Origin: Streptomyces beigongshangae
Lineage (GTDB): Bacteria > Actinomycetota > Actinomycetes > Streptomycetales > Streptomycetaceae
DNA length: 64,000 nucleotides
Direction of reading: 5' to 3'
Assembly (NCBI RefSeq): GCF_019710745.1
Contig: NZ_JAHKJW010000001.1
Coordinates: 162,759 to 226,758, forward strand
In this document: positions 41,973 to 50,791 of the stretch, one piece after another
How the letters are laid out: each line of letters starts with the position of its first letter
Position numbering within the stretch: the stretch's first letter is position 1
Program-made: the position numbers and the translations under genes
The notes under the pieces: generated by a model
What the model was told of the DNA's origin: nothing
The model's input: only the letters and a program-made list of their open reading frames with translations
Databases searched by the model: none

Positions 41973-42569
41973 GTGACGACACATGTCTCACTCCATCCCC
42001 TGCCGAACCACGCGTGGCGCCTGACCGGGCGCCGCCGAACCGCCGAGGAACCCACGCTGCCCGCGCACCGTCCCTCCCGCCCCACCGGCCTGGAGCGGTT
42101 CAACGCCCTGCCCGCCGACGAGGCCGAGCGCGCCCTGCTCTCCTGCTGCGGCAGCCACCGCTGGGCCCGCCGCGTCGCCGAACACCGTCCCTACCCCGAC
42201 CTGGACTCCCTGCTGGCCGCGTCCGACGAGGCGTCGTACGACCTGACGTGCGGCGACATCTCCGAGGCCCTGGCCTGCGAGTCCCTCACGCTCCTGCCCG
42301 AGGGCGCGTACTCCGCCGCGCACATGGCCCTGGGCGCGGCCCACGCGGCGTACGAGAGCCGCTTCGGTCACGTCTTCGTGATCTGCCTGGACGACACGGC
42401 CCCGGAGGAGTCCCCCGACCTGGTCCTGGCCGAGATCCGCGCCCGCCTGGCGAACGACCCGGACGAGGAGCGGACCCGCACGGCGGAGGAACTGCGCCGC
42501 CTGGCGAAGGGCCGCCTGACCAGGCTGCTCCTGGGAGCCAGGGGGACGGCCCAGTCCTCCTGTCTTTAG
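41973..42569 (+). CDS. OHCU-decarboxylase-like protein without catalytic residues
   Basis: About 198 residues resembling 2-oxo-4-hydroxy-4-carboxy-5-ureidoimidazoline decarboxylase (uric-acid pathway): GLERFNALPADEAERALLSC at the front, and AYESRFGHVFVICL near the end, equal to the family's Y-x-x-x-FG core. The catalytic HP motif is replaced by ACESLT and the S-x-x-EQ motif by AAH, so decarboxylase activity is doubtful. The start is unsure: the only usable codon is GTG at 41973, which overlaps a possible -10 element and has no ribosome-binding site. Confidence 0.65.
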   Translation: MTTHVSLHPLPNHAWRLTGRRRTAEEPTLPAHRPSRPTGLERFNALPADEAERALLSCCGSHRWARRVAEHRPYPDLDSLLAASDEASYDLTCGDISEALACESLTLLPEGAYSAAHMALGAAHAAYESRFGHVFVICLDDTAPEESPDLVLAEIRARLANDPDEERTRTAEELRRLAKGRLTRLLLGARGTAQSSCL

Positions 42570-42803
42570 GGGCGCGGCCTTCGGGGGAACGGCCTCCAGG
42601 GGCGCGGGCTCCGAAATCCGGGCCCGCCCGTAATAGCCCGTACGTGCCTGTTTGCCTACCAGTTCGATCACATCGGTAGGCCCGCCGTAAACGTTCCGAC
42701 AATACGTCGCTACGATGGCCAGGGCCGGTGGACCGTACCCGGCCGGGCCCGACCGACACCGAAGCCGGCGCGGCCCCAATCCCCGCTTTCGGAGGGTTCT
42801 TCC

Positions 42804-43184
42804 GTGCCGGCTGGAACGCTGTACCGCGGCCGGGAAGGAATGTGGTCCTGGGTGGCTCATCGAGTCACCGGCGTCCTCATCTTCTTCTTCCTGTTCGTAC
42901 ACGTCCTGGACACCGCTCTCGTGCGTGTCTCCCCCGAGGACTACGACAGGGTCGTAGCCACCTACAAGACGCCGATCGTGGCGCTGCTGGAGTACGGCCT
43001 CGTCGCCGCAGTCCTCTTCCACGCGCTCAACGGTCTCCGCGTGATCGCCGTCGACTTCTGGTCGAAGGGCGCCCGCTTCCAGAAGCAGATGCTCTGGACC
43101 GTGGTCGGCATCTGGGTCGTGCTGATGGCCGGGGCCCTCTACCCCGTCCTCGGCCACGCCGCTCGTGAAGTCTTCGGGAGCTGA
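42804..43184 (+). CDS. sdhC: Succinate dehydrogenase cytochrome b556 subunit
   Basis: Membrane anchor of complex II, 126 residues, three helices: GVLIFFFLFVHVLDTAL, IVALLEYGLVAAVLFHALNG and VVGIWVVLMAGALYPVLG. The first segment W-x-x-H-R-x-T-G carries a quinone-site signature (SWVAHRVTG), and His in FHALNG is the probable haem ligand. The GTG start at 42804 has GGAGGG seven nt upstream. First gene of sdhCDAB. Upstream, TACGAT near 42712 is a -10 candidate and a 7-bp inverted repeat GCCTACC/GGTAGGC lies at ~42653-42680. Confidence 0.95.
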   Translation: MPAGTLYRGREGMWSWVAHRVTGVLIFFFLFVHVLDTALVRVSPEDYDRVVATYKTPIVALLEYGLVAAVLFHALNGLRVIAVDFWSKGARFQKQMLWTVVGIWVVLMAGALYPVLGHAAREVFGS

Positions 43185-43192
43185 CGCGCAAG

Positions 43193-43687
43193 ATGGCAGA
43201 CAACACAGTCACCACCGAGAAGACCGCATCCGGCATCGGTCCCGTCGAGGGCGCGTCCCTCTACGACGTCGACAACCCGGCGCCCCTGATCGAGCCCCCG
43301 CGCAAGCGGACCAAGAAGTCCCCGAAGTCCACCCGCGGCAACTTCGAGATGCACGCCTGGCTCTTCATGCGCCTGTCGGGCATCGTCCTGGTCGTCCTGG
43401 TCATCGGTCACCTGCTCATCCAGCTCGTCCTCGACGGCGGCGTCTCCAAGATCGGCTTCGCCTTCGTGGCGGGCCGCTGGGCCTCCCCGTTCTGGCAGGT
43501 CTGGGACCTGCTGATGCTCTGGCTCGCGATGCTGCACGGCGCCAACGGCCTGCGCACGGTCATCAACGACTACGCGGAGCGCGCGAACACCCGGCTGTGG
43601 CTCAAGGGCCTGCTCTACACCGCCACGGTGTTCACCATCCTGCTGGGCACGCTGGTGATCTTCACCTTCGACCCGAACATCCGCTAG
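43193..43687 (+). CDS. sdhD: Succinate dehydrogenase hydrophobic membrane anchor subunit
   Basis: Second membrane subunit, 164 residues. A charged ~50-residue cytoplasmic N-terminus ends in [13 protein letters not shown]. Three helices follow: [19 protein letters not shown], the central [21 protein letters not shown] with the haem-side His, and [16 protein letters not shown]. It anchors SdhAB and helps form the quinone site. Only 8 nt separate it from sdhC. Confidence 0.95.
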   Translation: MADNTVTTEKTASGIGPVEGASLYDVDNPAPLIEPPRKRTKKSPKSTRGNFEMHAWLFMRLSGIVLVVLVIGHLLIQLVLDGGVSKIGFAFVAGRWASPFWQVWDLLMLWLAMLHGANGLRTVINDYAERANTRLWLKGLLYTATVFTILLGTLVIFTFDPNIR

Positions 43688-43706
43688 GCACGGGGCTGCG
43701 AGAATC

Positions 43707-45461
43707 ATGAAGATCCACAAGTACGACACCGTCATCGTCGGCGCCGGCGGCGCCGGCATGCGCGCCGCCATCGAGTCGACGAAGCGCAGCCGCACCGCCG
43801 TGCTGACGAAGCTCTACCCCACCCGCTCCCACACGGGCGCCGCGCAGGGCGGCATGGCCGCCGCGCTCGCCAACGTGGAGGAGGACAACTGGGAGTGGCA
43901 CACCTTCGACACGATCAAGGGCGGTGACTACCTGGTCGACCAGGACGCCGCCGAGATCCTGGCGAAGGAGGCCATCGACGCGGTCCTCGACCTGGAGAAG
44001 ATGGGCCTGCCGTTCAACCGGACCCCGGACGGCACCATCGACCAGCGCCGCTTCGGCGGCCACTCGCGCAACCACGGCGAGGCCCCGGTCCGCCGGTCCT
44101 GCTACGCGGCGGACCGCACCGGCCACATGATCCTCCAGACGCTGTACCAGAACTGCGTCAAGGAGGGCGTGGAGTTCTTCAACGAGTTCTACGTCCTCGA
44201 CCAGCTGATCACCGAGGTCGACGGCGTCAAGACGTCGGCCGGCGTCGTCGCCTACGAACTGGCGACCGGGGAGATCCACGTCTTCCAGGCGAAGGCCGTG
44301 ATCTACGCGTCCGGCGGCACCGGCAAGTTCTTCAAGGTGACGTCCAACGCGCACACCCTGACGGGCGACGGCCAGGCGGCGGTCTACCGGCGCGGGCTGC
44401 CGCTGGAGGACATGGAGTTCTTCCAGTTCCACCCGACCGGCATCTGGCGCATGGGCATCCTGCTGACGGAGGGCGCCCGCGGTGAGGGCGGCATCCTGCG
44501 CAACAAGGACGGCGAGCGCTTCATGGAGAAGTACGCGCCGGTCATGAAGGACCTCGCGTCCCGTGACGTCGTCTCGCGCTCCATCTACACGGAGATCCGC
44601 GAGGGCCGCGGCTGCGGTCCCGAGGGCGACCACGTCTACCTCGACCTCACGCACCTGCCGCCGGAGCAGCTCGACGCCAAGCTGCCCGACATCACGGAGT
44701 TCGCCCGTACCTACCTCGGCATCGAGCCGTACACGGACCCGATCCCGATCCAGCCCACCGCGCACTACGCCATGGGCGGCATCCCGACGAACGTCCAGGG
44801 CGAGGTCCTCGCGGACAACACCACGGTCGTCCCGGGCCTGTACGCGGCCGGCGAGGTCGCCTGTGTCTCGGTCCACGGCGCCAACCGCCTGGGCACGAAC
44901 TCGCTGCTCGACATCAACGTCTTCGGACGTCGCGCGGGCATCGCCGCGGCGCAGTACTCGGCCACGGTCGACCACGTCGAACTGCCCGAGGACCCGGCCT
45001 CGCTGGTCGTCTCGCAGATCGAGCGGCTGCGGTCGTCCACGGGCGGCGAGCGCGTGGCGGACATCCGCCGCGAGCTCCAGGAGACCATGGACGCCAACGT
45101 CATGGTGTTCCGCACCGAGCAGACGATCAAGACGGCCGTCGAGAAGATCGCCGAGCTGCGCGAGCGCTATCTGAACGTGTCCGTCCAGGACAAGGGCAAG
45201 CGGTTCAACACCGACCTCCTGGAGGCCGTCGAGCTGGGCAACCTGCTCGACCTGGCCGAGGTCATGGCCGTGTCCGCGCTCGCCCGCAAGGAGTCCCGCG
45301 GCGGTCACTACCGCGAGGACTACCCCAACCGGGACGACGTGAACTTCATGCGCCACACCATGGCGTACCGCGAGGTCGGCGACGACGGCACCGAGTCCAT
45401 CCGTCTCGACTACAAGCCGGTCGTCCAGACCCGCTACCAGCCGATGGAGCGTAAGTACTGA
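43707..45461 (+). CDS. sdhA: Succinate dehydrogenase flavoprotein subunit
   Basis: Catalytic subunit of 584 residues, oxidising succinate to fumarate and passing electrons to SdhB. The FAD site is [13 protein letters not shown], and covalent FAD attachment is expected at His42 in [10 protein letters not shown]. The active site includes the Arg/His set in [18 protein letters not shown] and the loop [16 protein letters not shown]. Full length, no irregularities. It overlaps sdhB by 1 nt (TGATG). Confidence 0.98.
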   Translation: MKIHKYDTVIVGAGGAGMRAAIESTKRSRTAVLTKLYPTRSHTGAAQGGMAAALANVEEDNWEWHTFDTIKGGDYLVDQDAAEILAKEAIDAVLDLEKMGLPFNRTPDGTIDQRRFGGHSRNHGEAPVRRSCYAADRTGHMILQTLYQNCVKEGVEFFNEFYVLDQLITEVDGVKTSAGVVAYELATGEIHVFQAKAVIYASGGTGKFFKVTSNAHTLTGDGQAAVYRRGLPLEDMEFFQFHPTGIWRMGILLTEGARGEGGILRNKDGERFMEKYAPVMKDLASRDVVSRSIYTEIREGRGCGPEGDHVYLDLTHLPPEQLDAKLPDITEFARTYLGIEPYTDPIPIQPTAHYAMGGIPTNVQGEVLADNTTVVPGLYAAGEVACVSVHGANRLGTNSLLDINVFGRRAGIAAAQYSATVDHVELPEDPASLVVSQIERLRSSTGGERVADIRRELQETMDANVMVFRTEQTIKTAVEKIAELRERYLNVSVQDKGKRFNTDLLEAVELGNLLDLAEVMAVSALARKESRGGHYREDYPNRDDVNFMRHTMAYREVGDDGTESIRLDYKPVVQTRYQPMERKY

Positions 45462-46240
45462 TGGCAACCCCCACTCTGGACAAGGCGGACGCGGCCGGCA
45501 CCCCCGAGCCCGGCTTCGCCGACTCCCCGTACATCACGGCCACCTTCCGCATCCGCCGCTTCAACCCCGAGGTCTCGGCGGAAGCGGTGTGGGAGGACTT
45601 CCAGCTGGAGATCGATCCCAAGGAGCGCGTCCTCGACGCGCTGCACAAGATCAAGTGGGACCACGACGGCACCCTGACCTTCCGCCGGTCCTGCGCGCAC
45701 GGCATCTGCGGCTCGGACGCCATGCGGATCAACGGCAAGAACCGGCTGGCCTGCAAGACCCTGATCAAGGACATCAACCCGGCCAAGCCCATCACGGTCG
45801 AGCCCATCAAGGGCCTCACCGTGCTGAAGGACCTGGTCGTGGACATGGAGCCGTTCTTCCAGGCGTACCGCGACGTGATGCCGTTCCTCATCACGAAGGA
45901 GACGAACGAGCCGACGCGCGAGCGGCTGCAGACGGCGGAGGACCGGGAGCGCTTCGACGACACGACGAAGTGCATCCTCTGCGCCGCCTGCACCTCCTCC
46001 TGCCCGGTGTTCTGGAACGACGGCCAGTACTTCGGTCCGGCCGCCATCGTGAACGCCCACCGCTTCATCTTCGACTCGCGCGACGACGCCGGGGAGCAGC
46101 GGCTGGAGATCCTGAACGACAAGGACGGTGTGTGGCGCTGCCGCACGACGTTCAACTGCACGGACGCCTGCCCGCGTGGCATCGAGGTCACGAAGGCGAT
46201 CCAGGAGGTGAAGCGGGCGCTGATCACGCGCCGCTTCTGA
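45461..46240 (+). CDS. sdhB: Succinate dehydrogenase iron-sulfur subunit
   Basis: Electron-transfer subunit of 259 residues. The [2Fe-2S] cluster ligands are in SCAHGICGSDAM and RLACKTL, and the [4Fe-4S]/[3Fe-4S] ligands in CILCAACTSSCPVF and CTDACPRGIEV. All expected cysteines are present. It completes sdhCDAB and is followed 10 nt later by a perfect 52-bp palindrome acting as terminator. Confidence 0.98.
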   Translation: MATPTLDKADAAGTPEPGFADSPYITATFRIRRFNPEVSAEAVWEDFQLEIDPKERVLDALHKIKWDHDGTLTFRRSCAHGICGSDAMRINGKNRLACKTLIKDINPAKPITVEPIKGLTVLKDLVVDMEPFFQAYRDVMPFLITKETNEPTRERLQTAEDRERFDDTTKCILCAACTSSCPVFWNDGQYFGPAAIVNAHRFIFDSRDDAGEQRLEILNDKDGVWRCRTTFNCTDACPRGIEVTKAIQEVKRALITRRF

Positions 46241-46250
46241 GCTCCTGCCG

Positions 46251-46302
46251 CGTAACCGAAGAGGACCCCGCTCCGGCCGGAGCGGGGTCCTCTTCGGTTA
46301 CG
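46251..46302. terminator. Perfect 52-bp palindromic terminator of the sdh operon
   Basis: The whole segment is self-complementary (26-bp arms, no spacer), centred on CTCCGGCCGGAG. It lies between the sdhB stop and the convergent TM2 gene stop, so it can serve both directions. Confidence 0.85.
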
Positions 46303-46316
46303 CCTGCCGACCGGCC

Positions 46317-46577
46317 TCAGCCGCGCAGCACGCGGCCGTGCTTGTCGGTGCGGTCGTTGCTGGTGAGGAACAGGATGCCGTCGATCAGCGCCCAGAAGCC
46401 GAGGCCACCGCAGGTGAGGAGCTGCGCGACACCCACGCCGACGGAGCCGACGTAGAAGCGTCCGATGCCGAGGGTGCCCAGGAAGATCTGGAGGATGCCC
46501 GCGACGATCTTCGACTTGTCGGAGTAGGGACGGCCCTGGGGGTCGACGCCGTACTGGGTTGCGGGAGGGACGGTCAT
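46317..46577 (-). CDS. TM2-domain membrane protein
   Basis: Protein of 86 residues. A short N-terminus with YGVDPQGRPYSDKSK leads into a TM2 domain: IVAGILQIFLGTLGIGRFYVGSV, then QLLTCGGLGFWALIDGILFL. TM2 proteins have two hairpin helices and poorly known roles. A near-identical TM2 domain is encoded at 47307. The ATG is preceded by AGGAGC. Confidence 0.9.
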   Translation of the reverse strand: MTVPPATQYGVDPQGRPYSDKSKIVAGILQIFLGTLGIGRFYVGSVGVGVAQLLTCGGLGFWALIDGILFLTSNDRTDKHGRVLRG

Positions 46578-46830
46578 GAAACGTGCTCCTGGATGACTGA
46601 ACGAATCCGGAGCGGACCCGCTCCGGAGATGCCGGAGGGGATCCGTGGCGAAGACCGCCGAGAACCGGGCGGACCGCCGGAAACCGCGCGGAACGCCGAC
46701 GACCGCGCACGCGTTACCGCGTACACGTCATCCCCCCTGTGCCGTGTGAGCGTACGGAGCACCATGGGGTGACGGGGAGGGCAAACCTTCTATCGTTCCC
46801 ATCCCGTGATCAAGTATGCCGGTCGTCGGC

Positions 46831-46886
46831 CCCGGACATTCAGCCCCGAACATTCAGCTCCGGACATTCAGCTCCGGACATTGCGG
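46831..46886. repeat. Four 14-bp tandem units
   Basis: Units of the form YCCGGACATTCAGC repeat four times with minor changes. The last overlaps the 3' end of the DUF2752 gene. Likely replication slippage. Confidence 0.7.
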
Positions 46887-47314
46887 AGCACGGTCCACAG
46901 CACCGCCGCCGTCACCACCAACCCCTGGACGCGTGGGCTCGGTTCGGGGCGCCAACGGCGTCCGCGCAGGCCCGCCACGATCCAGCGCGCGAGCAGCGCG
47001 AGGGCGAACGGGGCGGCGAGCAGCAGCGCCCGGTTGTCGAGCCAGGCCGCGGCGAGCTGGCCGTGCATCAGGTCGTACACCATGCGGGTGCCGCCGCAGG
47101 CCGGGCAGAGCAGACCGGTGAGGTAATGGAACGGGCAGCGGGGCAGGAAGTGCCCCGGCTCGTGCGGGTCGGTGACGTACAGCCAGGCGGCGCCGGCCGT
47201 CCCGGCGACGAGCACCGCGAGAGGCGCCGCCGCCGGATGCCGCAGCACGCCTCCACCCGCACCTCCGCGCACACCCTCACGCACGCCTTCGCGCGCGGTG
47301 CCCGGCTCAGCCAC
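46868..47314 (-). CDS. DUF2752-family membrane protein
   Basis: Protein of 148 residues with three hydrophobic segments. The family motif CPxCGxTR is present as LLCPACGGTRMVYDLMHG after FHYLTG. Function unknown; many bacteria carry it next to TM2 genes, as here. The start overlaps the 3' end of the second TM2 gene by 8 nt, so the two are co-transcribed. Confidence 0.9.
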   Translation of the reverse strand: MAEPGTAREGVREGVRGGAGGGVLRHPAAAPLAVLVAGTAGAAWLYVTDPHEPGHFLPRCPFHYLTGLLCPACGGTRMVYDLMHGQLAAAWLDNRALLLAAPFALALLARWIVAGLRGRRWRPEPSPRVQGLVVTAAVLWTVLRNVRS

Positions 47315-47804
47315 GCAGGGGCCGGCCCTGGGAGTCCGTGGCGTCGTTGCCCGTCAGCAGCATGATCCCGTCGATCAGCGCCCAGATGCCGAAGCCGCCG
47401 CAGGTGAGGAGCTGGGCGACCCCGATGCCGACGCTGCCGATGTAGAAGCGCCCGACGCCGAAGGTACCGAGGCAGATCTGGAGGATGCCCGCGACGATCT
47501 TCGACTTCTCCGAGTACGGGCGCCCGTAGGGGTCGTAGCCGTACGGGGCGTTGGGGTCGCCGGTGTAGGTACCGGGCGGCACCGCGCCGGGCGGGGGGTA
47601 GCCGCCGGGCTGCTGGTAACCGGGCTGCTGGTAACCGGACTGCGGGTACCCGTACGGCGGCTGACCGGGCTGCCCCGGCTGCTGGTACGGACCGGAACCC
47701 GGATAGCCGTAACCGGGCGGAGTGGCACCGGAGTTCGGCTGACCGTAACCGGGCTGGCCGTAGCCGGGCGGCTGGTTCGGTGGCTGCTGCGGCTGCTCGC
47801 TCAC
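47307..47804 (-). CDS. TM2-domain protein with Pro/Gly/Gln/Tyr-rich N-terminus
   Basis: Protein of 165 residues. The first ~80 are a PGYGQP-type repeat, disordered and rich in Tyr and Gln. The C-terminus holds a TM2 domain (IVAGILQICLGTFGVGRFYIGSV, then QLLTCGGFGIWALIDGIMLL) very close to the one at 46317. The disordered tail faces the cytoplasm if topology is as usual. A paralogue pair with a DUF2752 gene between is suggestive of a small membrane module. Confidence 0.88.
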   Translation of the reverse strand: MSEQPQQPPNQPPGYGQPGYGQPNSGATPPGYGYPGSGPYQQPGQPGQPPYGYPQSGYQQPGYQQPGGYPPPGAVPPGTYTGDPNAPYGYDPYGRPYSEKSKIVAGILQICLGTFGVGRFYIGSVGIGVAQLLTCGGFGIWALIDGIMLLTGNDATDSQGRPLRG

Positions 47805-48058
47805 GGTGACTGCTCCTGGGGAGGGGACGGTGTGGGAAAAGAATCAGTTCAGGTCATCTTGCAGCAGAAACCCCGTACCGGAGAAGCCGGTTCGGTGTGG
47901 GCCGCGGTCGGGACCACGTCCGTGGCAGGCACTGCACCTCAGGATCCCAGAACTTATCCGGGCTTTACGTGGCCCGAACGAAATGATCAACTGCGGCAGA
48001 TCGAACACCGAGCATCGGGCGGCCTCCGGGGAGGGGCCGGGGGAAGGGAGACCGCCGC

Positions 48059-49363
48059 ATGAGCACCAGCGCCGGGGCCGTCGGGGCCGTCGGGGAGACC
48101 ACGCAGCCATGTCCGCAGTGCGGGGCCGAGATCCGCGCGGACGGCCGGTTCACCGTCTGGTGCGCAGGCTGCGACTGGAACGTGGATCCCGGACAACCCG
48201 TCGCGGAGCACGGGAAGCTGGAAAGACGGCGGCGAAGACTCACCCGCCGTCACGGTGAGAGACTGCTCGGCGAAGTGGCCGCCGGGGAGACGCTGCGACC
48301 GCGCCGCGACGCCGCGGGGATCGCGGCGCACCTGCTGGCGCTCGCGGTGCACGGTGTCACCGTGGCGCTGGCCGTCGGCGCGGTGTGGTTCCTGGTGACG
48401 GGGTGGGGCGGCGCGGGGGTGGTCCTGGGCGTCTTCCTCGCGGTCCTGGCGTGGACGCTGCGGCCGCGGTTCTCCGAACTGCCGGACGACCGGCCCCTGC
48501 TCGGCCGCGCCGACGCGCCCGCGCTCTTCGGTCTGATCGACGAGGTCGCCGCCGTGGTGGGCACGAGAGGGGTGGACACGGTCGCCGTCAGCGCCGAACT
48601 CAACGCGAGCGTGACGACCTACGGGATACGCGGGCGCAGGCTGCTGACACTTGGGCTCCCGCTCTGGGAGATCCTGACTCCGCAGGAGCGGATCGCCGTG
48701 CTCGGTCATGAGCTCGGCCACTACAGCAACGGGGACACCCGGCACGGGCTGATCATCGGCAACGCGCTGCGCTCCCTGTCCATCTGGCGCTACTTCGTCG
48801 CCCCGACACCGGACCCGACGCTCGTGGAGGCGTTCGTCAACCTGGTGTACCTCGTGCCGCGTTCCCTGCTCCAGGGGCTGTTGGCGCTGCTCGACCGGCT
48901 GACCCTGCGGGCCACGCAGCGTGCCGAGTACCTCGCCGACTCGATGGCCGCCCGGGCCGGGTCCACCGAGGCGGCCGCGTCCGTCATGAACCGCTTCCTC
49001 GTCCTCGACTCGGCCGAGACCATGCTGCGGCGCGAGGCCAACGCGCAGCAGGTCGGCCGCGGTCGGCGCGGCACGGCGGACCGGGAGCCCTGGCAGGGCC
49101 TGTGGGAACGCCTCCGCGCGCACATGGCCTCCATCCCGGAGACCGAGTACGAACGGCAGCGCCGGGTGGCGGCCCTGCGGGGCCACAGCGTCGACGCGAC
49201 CCACCCGCCGACCCACCTGCGCCGCACCTGCCTGCTGACCGGCCCGCCCCTGTCCGCGGCCGTGACGCCGGACGCCGGTACGGAGTCCCGGATCAGCACG
49301 GAACTGGCGGCCGCGAGCAGGACGGTGGCCCAGCGGATCGTGAAGCACGGCCTCGCTCACTAG
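48059..49363 (+). CDS. M48-family zinc metalloprotease
   Basis: Membrane protease of 434 residues. An N-terminal zinc-ribbon-like segment (CPQCGAEI, then WCAGCDW) is followed by two hydrophobic helices near 85-125, then the peptidase domain with the active site GHELGHYSNGD (His217, Glu218, His221). The family includes HtpX and Ste24 proteases for membrane-protein quality control. GGGAGA precedes the ATG. Adding a zinc ribbon to M48 is frequent in actinobacteria. Partner unknown. Confidence 0.9.
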   Translation: MSTSAGAVGAVGETTQPCPQCGAEIRADGRFTVWCAGCDWNVDPGQPVAEHGKLERRRRRLTRRHGERLLGEVAAGETLRPRRDAAGIAAHLLALAVHGVTVALAVGAVWFLVTGWGGAGVVLGVFLAVLAWTLRPRFSELPDDRPLLGRADAPALFGLIDEVAAVVGTRGVDTVAVSAELNASVTTYGIRGRRLLTLGLPLWEILTPQERIAVLGHELGHYSNGDTRHGLIIGNALRSLSIWRYFVAPTPDPTLVEAFVNLVYLVPRSLLQGLLALLDRLTLRATQRAEYLADSMAARAGSTEAAASVMNRFLVLDSAETMLRREANAQQVGRGRRGTADREPWQGLWERLRAHMASIPETEYERQRRVAALRGHSVDATHPPTHLRRTCLLTGPPLSAAVTPDAGTESRISTELAAASRTVAQRIVKHGLAH

Positions 49364-49431
49364 GACCTGTCCGGCCGGTCATGGCCGATGTGGGAGTGGA
49401 TCCATTCCGAGCGCCTGGGGAAAGGGTGTCG

Positions 49432-50022
49432 ATGGAGCGCGATGTCCAGCTGGTGCGGGACTTGGTGGCGGCTGTGCCCGGCTTCGAGGACCTGTTCGAA
49501 GCGCACGTCTTCAACGAGGACGGTGTCCTGCCCGACCTCTTCTTCCGGGATGTCGTTCAGGAGACCGTCACGTCGTTCCTCGAAGGGGACGGGACGGACT
49601 GGCGGGTCACCCTGCGATTCCTGGAGGAGCAGTTCCGGCTCGGTGACCCCGAAGTGGCCCGGGTGATCACCACCGCGTTCCTCTTCGGTCTGCCGTGGCC
49701 GGGCCGGCCCGGATACGGCCTTGTCGAGCACCTCGGTCCCGCCATGAGCCCACGGTTCGCTGCGATCCGGCCGTCCGGCCAGGACGTGTCCGTCAGGACG
49801 GTCCGGCCCCTGGAAGACCAGGGGCCGGTTCCCGGCCTCACCCTCACGGAACGATCGGCCGGTACGCCAGCGCCCGATCGACCACCTCATCGGCCGAAAG
49901 GTCTCCCTGCGGCGGCCAGAAGATCAAGTCACCGATGTGACCGGCGGGACATCCCAGGGCTCTGCCGAGCGTGTCCAGCCAACCGGCCACCTCGTCGTCG
50001 GAGGCACAGCCCGCGTCCATGA
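49432..50022 (+). CDS. DUF7674-like protein, possibly immunity-related, C-terminally extended
   Basis: About 196 residues as annotated. The first ~115 look like the DUF7674 family: VQLVRDLVAAVPGFEDLFEAH, then FLEEQFRLGDPEVARVITTAF. After FAAIRPSG the reading frame runs on through a perfect hairpin (49803-49828) and antisense to the next gene, giving a Pro/Arg-rich tail unlikely to be authentic. A lost stop or a frameshift is likely. AAAGGG precedes ATG 49432; an ATG at 49381 lacks a ribosome-binding site. Confidence 0.6.
   Translation: MERDVQLVRDLVAAVPGFEDLFEAHVFNEDGVLPDLFFRDVVQETVTSFLEGDGTDWRVTLRFLEEQFRLGDPEVARVITTAFLFGLPWPGRPGYGLVEHLGPAMSPRFAAIRPSGQDVSVRTVRPLEDQGPVPGLTLTERSAGTPAPDRPPHRPKGLPAAARRSSHRCDRRDIPGLCRACPANRPPRRRRHSPRP
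49803..49828. terminator. Bidirectional hairpin between two immunity-like genes
   Basis: An 11-bp perfect stem (49803-49813 with 49818-49828) and 4-nt loop. It lies 15 nt past the minus-strand gene stop and inside the extended plus-strand frame, which suggests that frame used to stop earlier. Confidence 0.55.
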
Positions 50023-50059
50023 CGCGCTGCACGAGCGCGACCGCCTCCACGCGGCTCAT
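49844..50059 (-). CDS. Colicin-E-immunity-like protein (e9imm type)
   Basis: Small acidic protein of 71 residues. It reads MSRVEAVALVQRVMDAG, then LGCPAGHIGDLIFWPPQGD, and ADEVVDRALAYRP, which fits the bacteriocin-immunity fold of E-type colicin inhibitors (PAGxxxDLIFWP core). Streptomyces has many of these without an adjacent toxin. The open frame extends upstream to 50359 through a Val-Ala repeat; I prefer the ATG at 50059 because similarity starts there. Partner toxin unknown. Confidence 0.65.
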   Translation of the reverse strand: MSRVEAVALVQRVMDAGCASDDEVAGWLDTLGRALGCPAGHIGDLIFWPPQGDLSADEVVDRALAYRPIVP

Positions 50060-50084
50060 CTCCACTGCACTCGTCAATCCTTCC

Positions 50085-50125
50085 GCCACAGCCACAGCCA
50101 CAGCCACAGCCACAGCCACAGCCAC
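50085..50125 (-). repeat. Hexanucleotide tandem repeat
   Basis: Six perfect GCCACA units and a partial seventh lie just upstream of the immunity-like start. If the upstream frame were translated it would read Val-Ala repeats. Typical slippage locus. Confidence 0.85.
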
Positions 50126-50355
50126 CGTAAGCCGAGGGCGGACCACGTGATTCGGATCGAGGGGAGGATCACCGTGGGGCGGGAGATGCAGGCGCGCCTG
50201 ACAGGGCCATGCGCCCGGGGTGCGCCATTCCGTCCAGACCTCCTTGCCGCCGCCATTACGGCGGCCGTTGACCAGGAGGCAGTGGCCCCAGTCGTCGGCA
50301 CATGCCCGCGCCGGCAGGAGCCCGCGCCCGCTCTCGGCGTCGGGTTCCGGTGCGG

Positions 50356-50607
50356 TCACGGGTCCCGGTCAACGCGGTGGTGCGTACGGGCTGCCGTCCC
50401 ACACGCCGAGCCGCAACCGCCCGTCGGCGCGTACGAGCCGTACGGCTGCAGCCGGCTGAGGATCGTCGGGTCCGTGATCTTCGTGTCCTGGGCCGGGATC
50501 ATCGCCTTGCTGAGGATCACGGCGAGGGTGTGGTCCCCCTCGTACGGCAGGCAGTCCATGCCGGCCAGCCGGAGGTGGAGGTGTTCCTCCGTTCGGTTCC
50601 GCGTCAC
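50356..50607 (-). CDS. Unrecognised ORF, possibly degraded
   Basis: An 83-residue frame. The first ~55 residues (HLHLRLAGMDCLPYEGDHTL, then SKAMIPAQDTKITDPTILSR) look like real protein with conserved-looking composition, then the frame degenerates into Gly/Ala/Arg. The stop overlaps the start of the longer frame leading to the immunity-like gene (ATGA). I do not know the family. It may be the N-terminal remnant of a decayed gene. Confidence 0.3.
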   Translation of the reverse strand: MTRNRTEEHLHLRLAGMDCLPYEGDHTLAVILSKAMIPAQDTKITDPTILSRLQPYGSYAPTGGCGSACGTAARTHHRVDRDP

Positions 50608-50779
50608 GTCCCCCGATGCGCCCGACGCCGGTCGGCAGCCGGCAGCCGGCAGGTCGATCTCGCGGGTTCAGCGTACCCAGGGGCAATGACGGTGGACCCA
50701 GCCGAACGAGTGACCGGGGCGGAAGCCGCCACACGGGTGACTGTCCCGCCGCCTCCCCAGCGGACCGCCCCCGAAGACC

Positions 50780-50785
50780 TAATCT
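50780..50785 (+). promoter_or_regulatory. Candidate leaderless -10 element of the VOC gene
   Basis: TAATCT lies 6 nt before the ATG at 50792 with no Shine-Dalgarno. Confidence 0.4.
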
Positions 50786-50791
50786 GACGAC

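Noticed and set aside
50085..50359. Val-Ala repeat as part of a longer immunity protein
   Set aside because: Similarity to immunity proteins starts at the ATG at 50059, and the repeat is a pure DNA hexamer array, more likely non-coding slippage.
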